A stretch of DNA of 64,000 nt from positions 2,356,001 to 2,420,000 of the forward strand of contig NW_006917094.1 of the NCBI RefSeq assembly GCF_000516985.1. Direction: 5' to 3'. The position numbers and the translations under genes were made by a program. How positions within the stretch are numbered: position 1 is the first letter of the stretch; each line of letters opens with the position of its first letter. Of the stretch, positions 33,675 to 45,037 are shown piece by piece. Under the pieces are notes generated by a model. The model did not search any database, had not been told where the DNA came from, and worked only from the letters and a program-made list of their open reading frames with translations. This DNA comes from Pestalotiopsis fici W106-1 (Eukaryota; Ascomycota; Sordariomycetes; Amphisphaeriales; Sporocadaceae).

Positions 33675-34369
33675 AAATAATAGATAAGACAACAGGTCAT
33701 ATCATCTTACAAGTCAGTCCATGAAGCCTAGAACGAGCTGTATACGTAGTCTAAACTCCGGACGGAAAATTCTCTCTATTGGTCACGAGCCCAATAGTGC
33801 GGCCCCGAAGCCAGACATGGCAACAAGCTTTCTTGGCACTTGGCGGTCACCAATAATTTCTACATACACTTGCGTTATGGCGGTTGCTTCCGGATGACTA
33901 CTAGGTAAGGACTAATGACAGATGAACTGACTACGATACTGCCAAGATTCACGAATCTTCAGAAATCCTAGCTCCGATAGGGTCTACAAGTCAGTGAGAC
34001 AATGGAGCAATCGTACAAGCTTGCAATGAGACCAGGCAGTTGGTACAAGCCACATTTAGACACGCGCGGCAATTATAGCATTTTTGCGACCATTACGATT
34101 TGTTGTCACATCATCTTCCATTTGAGAGCTCTTACGTCGGTTGTGTTTCCGCCGATCCAAATTGAATAGATGCTGAATAAGAAAAAAAATAAATCACAGC
34201 TTTTCTGCTAATCATCAAGCTTGAAGTTTACGTGATTAAAGTTTGTCAAGAAGCCAACCCAAAATCAAAATTCTTTGCCACTGCAGCACCTCTCCACCCT
34301 TTTATGGAGACATTTGGAAGAATGCCTATCGCACAAGCTGGAAAGCCCTCAACCTGCGAACTGAGCCTG
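33675..34369. other. Convergent intergenic region
   Basis: 695 bp between two 3' ends, moderately A+T-rich. No gene was supported. Confidence 0.5.
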
Positions 34370-35483
34370 TTACTCAGACGTACAGGAGAGACCTTGTGAT
34401 TTATTGAGCGCCTGAGTGAAGCTGGAAATGACGTTCTTGTGATCAATGGCGGCTTTGGTGCCTGGACTGCCGTCTGGGTTGTAGTATCTGTCTGGGTCGT
34501 ATTCCTCGTCAAGTGCCTTCTGAAGCGCATTTCTCACGTCCTCAGGATCCACATCGGGGCTGGCAGCAATGGTCTTGTCGATGTTGAACACCTTTTGTGC
34601 TTGATTACCAATATCATTCCCAAAGTCATTGTAAGCCAGCGTGATTCCGGATGCTGCCAGCTTGCCTTCAATGATGGGGAGAACAACTCTGTTATGATCA
34701 AAGATGCGTTTCTGCCTAGCTCCGTCCAAGGAATCGGCTTGATTCTGTATTGATTTGAGCGGTCATTCCTGACGGTTCATGCGCTGTGTATAGGACTTAC
34801 AGCGAAAAAGACAGAGTTTGCATCCAGTTCTTCCGGTGTCATGTTGTTCAAGCGTTCGCGTGTGTGGTCTGCGATCGTGTCGATCATTCCGTTATAGCTT
34901 CCCGTCGCTGATCCTCATTAGATTTTTGGAGAACAATTGCATGTAGAGAGAGATGATTTGATTATTCACTTTGTTTCTTGCCACAATATCGTTCGGAATT
35001 CAATGGAAGGAGAGAGACTCTGAAGTTACACTTACAATATTTAATCGTGTTCTGAGGCTTGTAATGTCTTCGAGTGTATCTCTGATTGCTAGAATACAAA
35101 TTTTCAACAGTCGATTCAATGTCGGGAGTCAGGTTGTTTTGAATTGCGGCGGTATTCCTTCCGGGTATCACTACCTGGGTACGCCACGCAGGCTGGTTGC
35201 AAATATGGGCCAAGAACTCTCGCAAGGAACAAGTGCCTTCTTTGCCTGCTTCAGTAATGGAGCCTGTGCAAGCTTGGTACACGCCCGAGTCACATTCGCT
35301 CGTGGCCGCAAGCCAGTTCACGCAACGATATCCGATGGTGCGGTCAGCTTCAGGCTTGGTCAGATCAAGCTGATAGTTGTTCCACAACCACATCATCTCG
35401 TAAGCGATTCGCAAATTCCGATTCTCTTGGGAGACAACGCCTGCAGCGAAGTAGAGGACCGAGAACAAGAAAGAGAGCTGCAT
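34370..35483 (-). CDS. Secreted protein of unknown family
   Basis: Exons 35036-35483, 34801-34907 and 34370-34744 join in phase (309 aa). Introns have good ends (GTAAGT...ATCAG with a CTAATG branch, and GTAAGT...TACAG). M-Q-L-S-F-L-F-S-V-L-Y-F-A-A-G-V-V-S is a signal peptide. The mature part has few Cys (about six), is rich in Asn/Asp/Gln, and contains E-M-M-W-L-W-N-N-Y-Q and R-C-V-N-W-L motifs. No transmembrane helix follows the leader. I do not recognise an enzymatic motif. Its place between a GH55-chitinase-tail fusion and a LysM-WSC protein suggests a part in the same extracellular process; that is inference from position. Confidence 0.75.
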
Positions 35484-36460
35484 CTTGTGCGATTTCTACT
35501 ATATTGAGAGAAACCACAATGATAAAGAATTTGAGCAAAGCTGATAGGAAGAATGAAAGTAAACGAGTGCAAATTCTGAAGTAAAGAACGAACGCAAACA
35601 CAGTTTCGGATATCAAAGGGTTCAAGATTATTTTCTGACAATATCTGATGGTCAAAAAAACGGAAACAGACCGCTACATGTGTAGAAAGCAGTACTACAA
35701 AGGCATGCATCCCCGGGCGTGACTGACTCAATTTGATCAGGATCATGGCCATAACCTTCCTCCTACCCATGCAGCTCAATCCATCACGCGCCGTTCATAG
35801 TTGATTTCTTGGCTCATTTCAAATTTGACCGAACGTGTTTGCGGCTACGAACGAAGTATACAGCTACCTGGTACCTATACACGTGCCGTTGCGGCGAAGC
35901 TTTTCAACCTAAACGGCGGGCTCGTGAGGCCTGTAGGTATCCATATTACCATAACGCCAAGACCCATCACGAAGCAGTCAAAATGGAAGGCCAGAAGAGT
36001 CCACATCAGAATCTAACTATTTTACTCCTGATGCCAAGAGAAAATGTTCAGGCACAGCCGGATATACTACCCGAAAGGGTGAAAATGAGGGATAAATGCG
36101 TATTCATCCCCACAATTACCAGTGTCAATAGAAGCTAAAATATAAGGATCGTGAAGACTATCGGTCTTGGCGAAAGAGGGACTCTCAAGGTATAGAGCCG
36201 CACGCCAATATTGTCGCCTTGCCATGCATCAAGGGTCTAAAAATCCATTCTTCGGGGCATCATGATGTGATGTTTCGGACATTGGCGGACGTGTGCGGTT
36301 CCCGTCGGCGGGTGATGACTGTGTGCCTTGCTTGATTATGCTGTACAGGTGTCTGCTCCTCCGTCCCTCTTTCTAAAGCTCCCCTTCCATCCTCATTCAC
36401 GTCTCTCGTTCACATCGCAACCTCATCCATTCATTCGTTTGCTTTTTGCATGAACTCACC
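35484..36460. promoter_or_regulatory. Divergent promoter region, secreted protein / LysM-WSC gene
   Basis: 977 bp between divergent starts. An AP-1-like TGACTCA lies at about 35724. A pyrimidine-rich leader precedes the LysM-WSC start. No gene was seen. Confidence 0.45.
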
Positions 36461-38182
36461 ATGAAAATCAATCAAGCAGCGCTGGCTGCACTTGCGGCGC
36501 TGCCTCGCCTGGCGTCTGCGTCCCTGGCTCAGAGGCTGAAGTTTCTCAACACTCGAGATGTCGAGCCGGGGATGCCGTACGATTTGAATACCATTTCCAC
36601 GTGCACCTGGTGGTACGATAACTTTGAGGGTCTGACTTGCACCGACGTCCGCGATTTGCTGTACGCCATCAGTCCTGAAGACTTTACTCGCTGGAACCCA
36701 TCCATCACCTTGGATTGTGGAAACTGGAAGAGACTGTCGTACTGTGTGCAGGTCAAGAGCGAGCAAACGCAGACTACTTCTACTACTTCCACCACCACAA
36801 CGACTAGCACGGCCTCCGCCACCGCAAAGCCGTCACTGCTCGGGTGGGAGTCTCTCGGTTGCTACGTTGATGATGACCCACACACCCTGAGCACTCTGAG
36901 CGCAAAAGAGGGTGGCAGCCAGCTCACAGTAGAAAAGTGTCAGACAGCATGCTTCGGCGATGATTTTCTTTTCGCTGGAGTCAAAGCTGGTACTGAATGC
37001 TGGTGTGGCAGTTATGTTAGCAATGAGTGGGCGTCTGACCAAGATGATTGCAACATCCCTTGCGGTGGTCAAACATCAGAGACGTGCGGCGGTACTAGTG
37101 TCATGAACATCTATGAAGCCGAGGTCAAAGATACTCTCCCTGCTCCTTCCACTCCTACAGACACGGCCACCACCACAACCACCAGTCTTGCTACAAGCAC
37201 TACTACCAAGGCAACCAGCACTACCAGTACGTCGACCACAGCCACTGCCATTCCGACTTGGCAAGCCCTTGGCTGCTACAAAGACCTGTACCCAGCCAAC
37301 GACCGTACACTCAAAAACCTCCTTGCCACTAGTGATACCAGTCTTACCATTGCTAGCTGCCAAGCAATGTGTAAACAAGACAATTACCTGTACTCAGGCG
37401 TCGAGAATGGACGCGAATGCTGGTGCGGCAACGAGATCCAGTCGTCCACGACCAATGTGGTTGTAGCCGAGACAGACTGTCGTACTCCCTGTACTGGTGA
37501 TAGTTCTGAATTCTGCGGCGCCGGCGCGCGTGTGTACCTTTACAAGTACGTCGCAGCCACCGAGGCCACCTGGCAGACCCTCGGCTGCTACAATGACCTC
37601 TATCCGACAGTCAACCGCACCCTGCGGGATCTGCGCGATTTCAGCGACACCAGCATCACCATTGCTGGTTGTCAGACAACGTGTAAAAAGGACGGTTACC
37701 TATACGCTGGCGTCGAAGATGGGCGCGAATGCTGGTGCGGTAACGAGATCCAGTCGTCCGCGACCAATATACCCGCCGCCACTTCCGACTGTAACAAGGC
37801 GTGCACAGGCGACAGTTCTGAACTGTGCGGTGCTGGTGCACGTGTTTTCCTATACAAGAACATTGTACCTACTGCTCCATGGCTTGGACTCGGTTGCTAT
37901 GGAGAGGAGGATCCACGAGTCTTGCGCAATCTATTGTCGGTTTCCTACGGTAGAGGAAATGTCACGCACCAGAACTGCATTGACACTTGTAATCGCGGTG
38001 GATACTCATACGCTGGTGTCGAGAACGGCGAAGAGTGTTGGTGCGATGACATAATCAATCCTCCCGGAGATTTGGCGTCTGATGGATCTGCTGGCTGCAA
38101 CAAGGCATGCACCGGAAACGCAGATGAGACTTGTGGTGGCCTCGCCAGGTTGGAGATATTCGTCAAGTCCACTAGTATTTGA
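36461..38182 (+). CDS. Secreted LysM + four WSC-domain carbohydrate-binding protein
   Basis: Single exon, 573 aa; ATG 36461 in CACCATGA context. A signal peptide (M-K-I-N-Q-A-A-L-A-A-L) is followed by one LysM-like module at about 46-97 (C-T-W-W-Y-D ... W-N-P-S-I ... Y-C-V). After a Thr/Ser linker come four WSC domains starting near residues 129, 267, 371 and 474, each with G-C-Y, C-x3-C and E-C-W-C motifs and a closing C-G-G or C-G-A. A second Thr-rich linker lies between WSC1 and WSC2. WSC2 and WSC3 are the most alike (same E-C-W-C-G-N-E-I-Q-S-S), indicating recent duplication. LysM binds chitin oligomers and WSC binds beta-glucan or other wall glycans, so a wall-binding role (protection or attack) is expected. 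Confidence 0.9.
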   Translation: MKINQAALAALAALPRLASASLAQRLKFLNTRDVEPGMPYDLNTISTCTWWYDNFEGLTCTDVRDLLYAISPEDFTRWNPSITLDCGNWKRLSYCVQVKSEQTQTTSTTSTTTTTSTASATAKPSLLGWESLGCYVDDDPHTLSTLSAKEGGSQLTVEKCQTACFGDDFLFAGVKAGTECWCGSYVSNEWASDQDDCNIPCGGQTSETCGGTSVMNIYEAEVKDTLPAPSTPTDTATTTTTSLATSTTTKATSTTSTSTTATAIPTWQALGCYKDLYPANDRTLKNLLATSDTSLTIASCQAMCKQDNYLYSGVENGRECWCGNEIQSSTTNVVVAETDCRTPCTGDSSEFCGAGARVYLYKYVAATEATWQTLGCYNDLYPTVNRTLRDLRDFSDTSITIAGCQTTCKKDGYLYAGVEDGRECWCGNEIQSSATNIPAATSDCNKACTGDSSELCGAGARVFLYKNIVPTAPWLGLGCYGEEDPRVLRNLLSVSYGRGNVTHQNCIDTCNRGGYSYAGVENGEECWCDDIINPPGDLASDGSAGCNKACTGNADETCGGLARLEIFVKSTSI

Positions 38183-38613
38183 GCGGATGGATAGGTAGAC
38201 AGGCAAACAAGAAAGGGGAGAAGAGTTCTAGCTGAAAACAGTGCTGGATATTGGAGGACTTCGATGATTTCTTTGCGTAATTCTACTTCTTGACATAATA
38301 TACTAGTGCTCGCCAAAGACAATTTATCCTGCGTACAACAAAGCATCGGCAGTCTACTGCCTCTTCCATCAAGTTCACTTTCCCAGGTCATCAGACTCCA
38401 TGCATGAAATCCAAGCCGGGCTCACTCTTGTAAGAACATTCATGTTATCAGGTAGGAAGTCAGGCACCTGACGCCTGCTCACTAGTTGAAAGCATGCCAG
38501 AAACTTTTGCGTTGATCTCAACGAACTATAATAGAGAGGTGCTATGGAGCTATCTAATATATCCGAACAGGTAATGCGCGGTGTGTACTGACGGCGTCAG
38601 TCTAACAACGCAT
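38183..38613. other. Convergent intergenic region
   Basis: 431 bp between the LysM-WSC and P450 stop codons. No gene or clear hairpin was seen. Confidence 0.5.
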
Positions 38614-40601
38614 TCACGCTTTTTGTGATCTCGGTGTAAAGACGAGCTCAAGAGAGCCTAATGCTAACGTGAACGTGTCTCTTTTTCCGTCTAGAAACGC
38701 CTGGGGGTCTTGGCCCGGCGCAAGACTGACATTGTATTTGCGAACAATTCGTGATGCGACGGCTCTCAGTTCCATTAAGCCTAATTGCTTGCCGATGCAA
38801 GAGTAACGGCCTTGATTCGTCATCAGCAATGCTTCGATGAGAAGATAGAATAAAGCCTTACCTGAGGAGAAAGGGTTGAAAATAGAATCATCTACATTCA
38901 ACTCCTTTTCAGTAGTCCACCTAGTAGGAATGAACTCGTTTGGCCGAGAAAAGAAACGTTCATCTGTTGTAATTGTTACCATGGATTGAGTTTTGAATGT
39001 TGCGAATTTCTTACCTCTATACATTGTGTATGAGGGAATCTGGATAATGGTATTCCCTGGGATAAAGGTTTGGTCGATCCGTAGACCCTCTGGAGGTGTC
39101 ATTCTCTGCACACCTGAAGGGACTGGGGGGTGCAAGCGGAGTGATTCATTGATGACACCGTCCATAAATTGTAACTTTTGTAAAGCCACTGCATCGACGT
39201 TCTCTGTAGAATTATAAAGATCATCGACTTCTTTCTGGAGTGCTTGCAAAGCTTCTTGGTTCTGTGAGAGCTCAAAAAACATGCAGGTCAGTGCTGCTGC
39301 TGTCGTATCGCTGGACTTTGGTCAGCTTCTTTTCCAAGGACATTGCCGAGGGTAGACTAACCTTCCTGCAACAGCAATAAGATAGGCATCTCCGACGAGA
39401 TTTAATTCATCCTGATGGCTGGGGTTTCCTTGGCTCTCATGATGTTCTAAGATGGACGAAAAAACATCTTGTTGGCTTGGCTTCATCTACAGGGAGTTAG
39501 TTGAGATTCAAATTGCCGTTTTGGTACACACTCACCATTTTACGATCGTTGACCTGCTGACTAACCCAGGCCCAAAACTTTTTGTTTTCTTTATTGAGGA
39601 TAGGCGTCGCTTTAAAGATTGGAAAAAGCCAAATCAAATGACTGAAAAGGCCAACATTGGTCATGTCAGCATGAAGAGATTTCATGAAGTAGTGCTTGAT
39701 TCCGTCTCGGAGCATATTGAAGGACTTTCCCCAAGCCAGGTCTCCCATGACATCGAAACTATAAAAGTTGAACCAGTCTGTGACATTTACGGGCGTATTC
39801 TCCCGCTTTGAGAGTTGCTCCATCAGCTGGTTTGTGTAGTTTTGAACTCTGGGCTCGTATTGACGCAGAGCTAACCAAATTTATTAGCAAAAGTCCAGAT
39901 ATAGATTCAGTGGGCTGTGGTACCGTTTGCACTGAACCCACGATCCCAAACGCGTCGGCGCTTAATATGATCCGGCTTGTTGCGAATCATTTGTAGCGAA
40001 ACCAGAGGGTGCAGAACATTGTACCAAGGTCCCTTGGTGCAGGGTGATTGAGCCCCGTGGATTGCGGCGAGAGCATGCTTGTTGGTGATGGATAACTCGG
40101 AAGGGCCTAAAGGAAACCAGATTAGAACCGTCTGCAATTCAATGGACTCTCCACACAAGGATGCTCACCTAGACGCACGATATCGCCATACTTTCTGTGC
40201 AGGTCCTGAACCTCTTCGTACAGGTGCAAATCTTTGGCTGAGAGCGAAGTTACGTAGAAGTTGGATAGACGAGCCAAGAAGGGACCTGGGAACTTGGAAA
40301 GTCGATGGAAGAACGCGCGATAGACAAGCATGGAGGAAAAGATGCCACCTAGTGCGAGGAACGCAAGGCGCGAAATAATAATTTGAGACTCAGTAAATGA
40401 GACATGGTCCGAGACGAGGTACGATAGTGCTGCAGCAGGGATCAATTGGAGGCCGAAGAAGGAGACGATCAGGCTTGTGGTTGCAAGATCCCATTCACCA
40501 ATGCGGAAAACAAACAAGTGCAGGAGGATTCCAATTGCTACCGCCGCAAGTTGGGCGGTACCGCCTTCTAGAAATTTAGTGTCGATATCCATGGAGTCCA
40601 T
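38614..40601 (-). CDS. Cytochrome P450 with multi-helix N-terminus
   Basis: Seven exons in phase: 40169-40601, 39924-40106, 39536-39870, 39362-39486, 39015-39310, 38862-38963 and 38614-38810 (556 aa). About three hydrophobic helices lie in residues 18-105, then the P-G-P hinge (K-F-P-G-P-F). The I-helix has A-G-S-D-T-T (split by an intron), the K-helix has E-S-L-R, and the haem loop is F-S-S-G-R-Y-S-C-I-G, with Tyr in place of the usual Arg. Such Y-S-C-x-G loops occur in other fungal monooxygenases. It is ER-anchored and needs a P450 reductase. An in-frame ATG upstream at 40679 overlaps a TATA-like sequence, so 40601 was preferred. It shares a promoter with the alcohol dehydrogenase. Confidence 0.92.
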
Positions 40602-41562
40602 GTTTGATTGGAGTAGATAGCATTGTACATCAGTCATAAGTGTCTGCGTGGTGTGGTTTTGTATATAAATGATTTCCATACGTTTCTCTATACTATACAG
40701 GACATAGAACTCAATTTTTTGATCGACCTGCCACTGACTCAGGTTACTCTATGCAATACTTTGGTGGATACAATTTCAACCATTTGTTCTTTGACCAGGA
40801 ATAAGATATTCTGACTCGACATAGTCGAGTCAGTGGGCCTTTCCCCGCGTGATTGTCTTGGCCTCCACTTTCCCCATGGGGGTCCATGCAGGCCTAGAGT
40901 TTTAGAGGTTTAGTCTCGGTCACAGCAAATGAAGTTGTTCTTTAGTTCAAGAAGGGCATCCGCAAAGGCCATAATGGCCTTTTTACCTACTGGACACAGA
41001 GAAGTCAGCTCATTGAATTGATGCCGCTTTTTGCAGAATTGTTTTTCGTGTTTTGCAGTCGAGCCAAGCATTACGGATCGAGGCACGATCTACATGCAAA
41101 ATGTTATTAACATGAAGAATCAAGTTGCCATTGAGATGCGTACGGTCTCGTGAAATGATTGACCCTTAAATTATGGGTCGAAACATAATTCAAGCATCCG
41201 ATACACAGACTTGTCAAGCATTGGATCTGAGTCGGGCAATACTGACTCAGTAACAACCCTGCCACACATAATTGGCCAAAGTGGATATACTGTTGCGGCA
41301 TGGAACAGACTGACTAATATTTACTGATGAATTACTTACATTTCAGCCAACCAATAACTCAAAACACTCCTTGATAAATCGTTGATTTAAGAACCTGCTT
41401 TATTTCGACTGCTTTAAATCCAATAAAATCACAAAATCAATCCCAACTAATGCAGGCTATTGACTACCGACACTTCCGATTATAGCAAAAATAAAAGAAA
41501 GAATTGGAAATAAAGCGAGAGGGCGAAAGAGATCAAGAAACAGAAAGAATATTTTCAATAAC
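40602..41562. promoter_or_regulatory. Divergent promoter with AP-1/Gcn4-like palindromes (P450 / alcohol dehydrogenase)
   Basis: CTGACTCAG lies at 40734-40742. The palindrome ACTGACTCAGT lies at 41241-41251. A perfect inverted repeat, CTGACTCGAC (40811-40820) with GTCGAGTCAG (40824-40833), has a 3-bp spacer. A TGACTAA (Yap-type) site lies near 41309. These resemble bZIP operators, and a bZIP gene starts 3.5 kb away. Regulation by that protein is inference. Confidence 0.55.
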
Positions 41563-43007
41563 ATGGCCATCGAGGGCGTCAACAAAGCCGTCATCTACTC
41601 CGACCCTCCGAGCATTAAAACAGAAGTCGTTGAATTGCCAATACCCAAGCCTGGGCCTGGTGAAGTGCTTGTTCGATTGTATGCTCATCTCAACGTTTCT
41701 AGCTTCAACACCTAACAAAACTCTAATTTAGGGACTTTTCTGGCGTCTGTCACACAGATTATGGAATATGCACAAATGGCTTCGAGACGCTGCCTATCCC
41801 AACCCCAAAGGGTAACATTTCCACATCTACGCTGTGACATACTGGATACTGACTCGTGATTGTAAGGGCAAATTGGCGGCCATGAAGGTAATCTTCCAGA
41901 GCTCCTTTCATATTCATGATTCTAAACTTGCAACAGGTGTAGGTAAAATCGTTGCTCACGGTGATGGCGTCAAGCAGCCACCGATCGGCTCACTGGTTGG
42001 AATCAAGTATGCAGCGAGCGCCTGTCTAAACTGCGGTCAGTATTATACTTTGGTTATTCGACACCACTTGCATGGGTCAGCAGCTCTGATATTGGTATGA
42101 TGTCTCTAGATAACTGTTTAGAAGGAGGCGAAACTACTTGCAGCTCAGGCACAATTTCCGGCTATCTCACCCCAGGAACATTCCAGCAGTACTGTCTCAG
42201 CCCAGCAATATATGCAACTCCGATGCCCGACAACATTGATCTCGCCGGCGCAGCACCGCTGATGTGCGGCGGCATCTCAGTGTACGCAGGTCTGAAAAGG
42301 GCAAAAGTGCAGCACGGGCAGTGGGTGGTCATCTGTGGCGCGGGAGGTGGGCTTGGCCATCTCGCGGTTCAATACGCCAAGGTGTTGGGCGCCAGAGTGT
42401 TGGCATTGGACACGGGCTCAAAGGAAGAGTTTTGCCTGGGCTTCAACGCCGACGCGTTTATTGACTTCACCAAATACGACACTGATGCGGAGCTTGCGGC
42501 AGCAGTGAAAAGCGTCACCAAGGAAAGTGCCAAGATCGTGCTCATGTGTTCGTCTAGCAATCGAGCATACAATCAAGCTATTTCCTTCCTCGGGTTCCGT
42601 GGCACCTTGGTGTGTTTGGGTGTTCCGGAAGGACCACAACTGCCAATTGGCGGAGCCAAGGTCGCTGATCTTATTGGACTGGAACTGACAATATTTGGTG
42701 GGTTGCTAACCAAGGCCCTTCGCCCCATCCATGCTCTTTTTCCTGATTCAAGGATCGAATATCAGCTGATAATTAAATACTCACAGCGAACAAATCGGGG
42801 AACCGAGCTGAAGCAAAGGAATGCCTGGACATTGCAGCGCGTGGGCTAGTCAAAACTCACTACCAGTTAAGGCCAATGGAGGATCTCACGGCCGTGAGTA
42901 TTATTTACCACTTTTCATTTTGGGCATGAACTGATTAGCTGGCCTAGATCTTCGAGGAAATGGAAGCAGGTCATATCAATGGAAGAATTGTTTTAGATCT
43001 TCGCTGA
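41563..43007 (+). CDS. Zinc-dependent alcohol dehydrogenase (MDR family)
   Basis: Seven exons: 41563-41678, 41732-41811, 41867-41887, 41937-42035, 42110-42697, 42787-42893 and 42948-43007 (356 aa). The third exon is a 21-nt microexon that supplies the conserved G-Q-I-G-G-H-E. The catalytic zinc site is G-V-C-H-T-D plus G-H-E. The structural zinc site is C-x2-C-x2-C-x7-C around residue 100. The Rossmann motif is G-A-G-G-G-L-G. It resembles yeast-type alcohol dehydrogenases that interconvert primary alcohols and aldehydes with NAD(H). Its divergent pairing with a P450 suggests it may oxidise or reduce a P450 product. Confidence 0.93.
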
Positions 43008-43369
43008 GGACAGTTATGCGGCTTTACCATTTCCTGTGCCCATTTTTAGACGAAATGGCTGGGCCAGTGCAGGGGTAAGGTCGAATAACTACAATCACAT
43101 ATGTGTTTATATGATATCTAATGCTTTGAAATCGGACCTTGCTATTGTATAAATGGGGGAATATGAAAAATTTACCGGTCGTGTTCGCATGCTCGAATGT
43201 TCCAGAGACCGTACAATTGCCTGCTTCTGGTCCAAGCATTGAGGGCGACGGGGTATTTCTCGGCATTCCATCAGTTGGAGTCGTGAACTTTCAGACATTG
43301 CCGCTAATATGGTGCTTTTTCATTTCACCGTTTCTTGTGGGTATTGTTCTTGGTGAAATAAGACCTGTT
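43008..43369. other. Convergent intergenic region
   Basis: 362 bp between alcohol dehydrogenase and bZIP stop codons. Nothing recognisable. Confidence 0.5.
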
Positions 43370-45037
43370 TTATTGATCAAGGTTGGCATCTAGACCCAGG
43401 TTTGTCTGCTGGCCGCTACCGTGCTGATTCACCCATTGGGTTTGATAGCCAATATCTAAGCTTACTTCGCCCGTTTCATCGGAGCCGTCTTCTGCACTAC
43501 CCCTCATTTCACTATTGAGCATACGGTTAATGTTGGAGAGATTTGAAGTGAGCTCTCGGCCCGGGCCTCGGTTGAATCTGGGCATGTCGGATAAGAACTC
43601 AGGCCACATCTTGAAGATATCTCCCGACATTGTCCAAACGTTTATATCCTTGATTCGTTCATCGAAGGCAGGGGAGACCTTGTACTCATTTGTGTCGGTA
43701 TTGCGAAAGTAGCAGTCTCGGAACTCGAACGGCCAGAGTATATGAAGACTGGAGCAGAACAGTTGCCAGAACATATTAGAGCAGTACCGATGCTGCTGAA
43801 AGACGAAGCGTTCACGAAGACCCGGCCTTGAGATACAAAAAGATGAATCAGTGACCCTTGTAGCCCCCACGAGAAAGCTGAGATTGGATGTCATTGTCAT
43901 ACCAGGCAAAAAAGTCGATGGCATAAGAGTGTGCGATTGACTGTGACGGCCTGTAAAGCATTCAGCGATCCCGATCGCTGGGTGTAAGAGAATAAATGCA
44001 ATACAAACCTCGCAAGATACCACAAGGGCACCGCTTCACGTTTTTGTTCGCTTCCTTCTTGATGAAACCGCAGCAGGATGTGCATTAGTCGCAGAATTGC
44101 TAGTCTCTCCACCTTTGCGCAAGATGAGAATATCGCTTCATCAATTTGTCGTAGTTTTTGCCATGATGGTAGTAGGCGACCACCAGCACGCCTCTCAACG
44201 GCGTCCCAGCCGTCGATAATAGCTCGAACAGGAGTATCGTCCTCTACCATAGCTTCTTGGGCACTCAATTGAGGGCACCAGGGCGTAGGTTCACTAAGGA
44301 CTTCATTCGCATATCTCCACAAGTTGGCCCCTCCTTCCATTGTGGCTTTCGGGGAGGAGCGCGGAGCGCAATCGCACTTGGACATTGCCGCTGGGGGTAT
44401 AATTGGATCTGGAGGAATGCAAGTGAGTACCTCGTCCATTGGCAAAACGTCGTCGAACATGAACTCTGATTCGGGGACTAGAGTTTGATCGAGACCCAGT
44501 GCCGAGGTCTTGCTCGGTACATGCACATTATTTTCTCCGCATTCACTGTTGAAGTTGCTGACTGTTGCGAGCGGCGATCTAACGTCATTAGACTCTGTCA
44601 AAGGTAATATTCAAGAGGGACTCTGGGAATATGTACAAGTATCCGGTATCACCAAAGCCACTATTGTCGGATCTCTGGCCATCGTCGGGTGGCGGGGACG
44701 ACTGGTTGTCGCACGGCGGTGCGTTGGCGGAGCCGGGCGCGGGACGATGGCCCTTACGGTCCTTAATGATGCGCTCAATGGCGCTTAGAGCTTGCGCCAG
44801 CGAATCGCGTTCAGCACGTACTTCGTCGTGTTGTCTGATAAGTTCTTGGGCATTGCTGGTGGGATCCTGTTGCTCAAGGTCGAGGACCAAAGCCTCGAGG
44901 AAGGCAATCCGATTTTTCGTCCGTTCGCGTGCCGCCTGCTGTGATTTCCGATCTGCCTCTCTCTTTCTAGCTTTCCGCAAGGACACAGCCGTATGAGTCG
45001 TGCCTCTGCTAGTGGCGGGCTCTGTCTGTGGTGGCAT
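43370..45037 (-). CDS. bZIP transcription factor with DUF3425 domain
   Basis: Exons 44653-45037, 44009-44594, 43903-43950 and 43370-43826 give 491 aa. The basic region (about residues 21-40, D-R-K-S-Q-Q-A-A-R-E-R-T-K) leads into a leucine zipper (F-L-E-A-L-V-L-D-L-E). The Asn that is nearly invariant in bZIP proteins aligns with Asp29, as in many DUF3425 relatives. The C-terminal DUF3425 part is recovered only after removing two introns: A-I-D-F-F-A-W|P-G-L-R-E-R-F-V-F, then C-S-N-M-F-W-Q-L-F and L-W-P-F-E-F-R-D-C-Y. Members are often local regulators of stress or metabolite genes. It is divergent from a Zn2Cys6 regulator, so two regulators sit side by side. Confidence 0.9.

Noticed and set aside
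40602..40679. Upstream ATG (40679) for the first P450
   Set aside because: It would place a TATA-like ATTTATATA inside the coding region; the family-like N-terminus starts at 40601.
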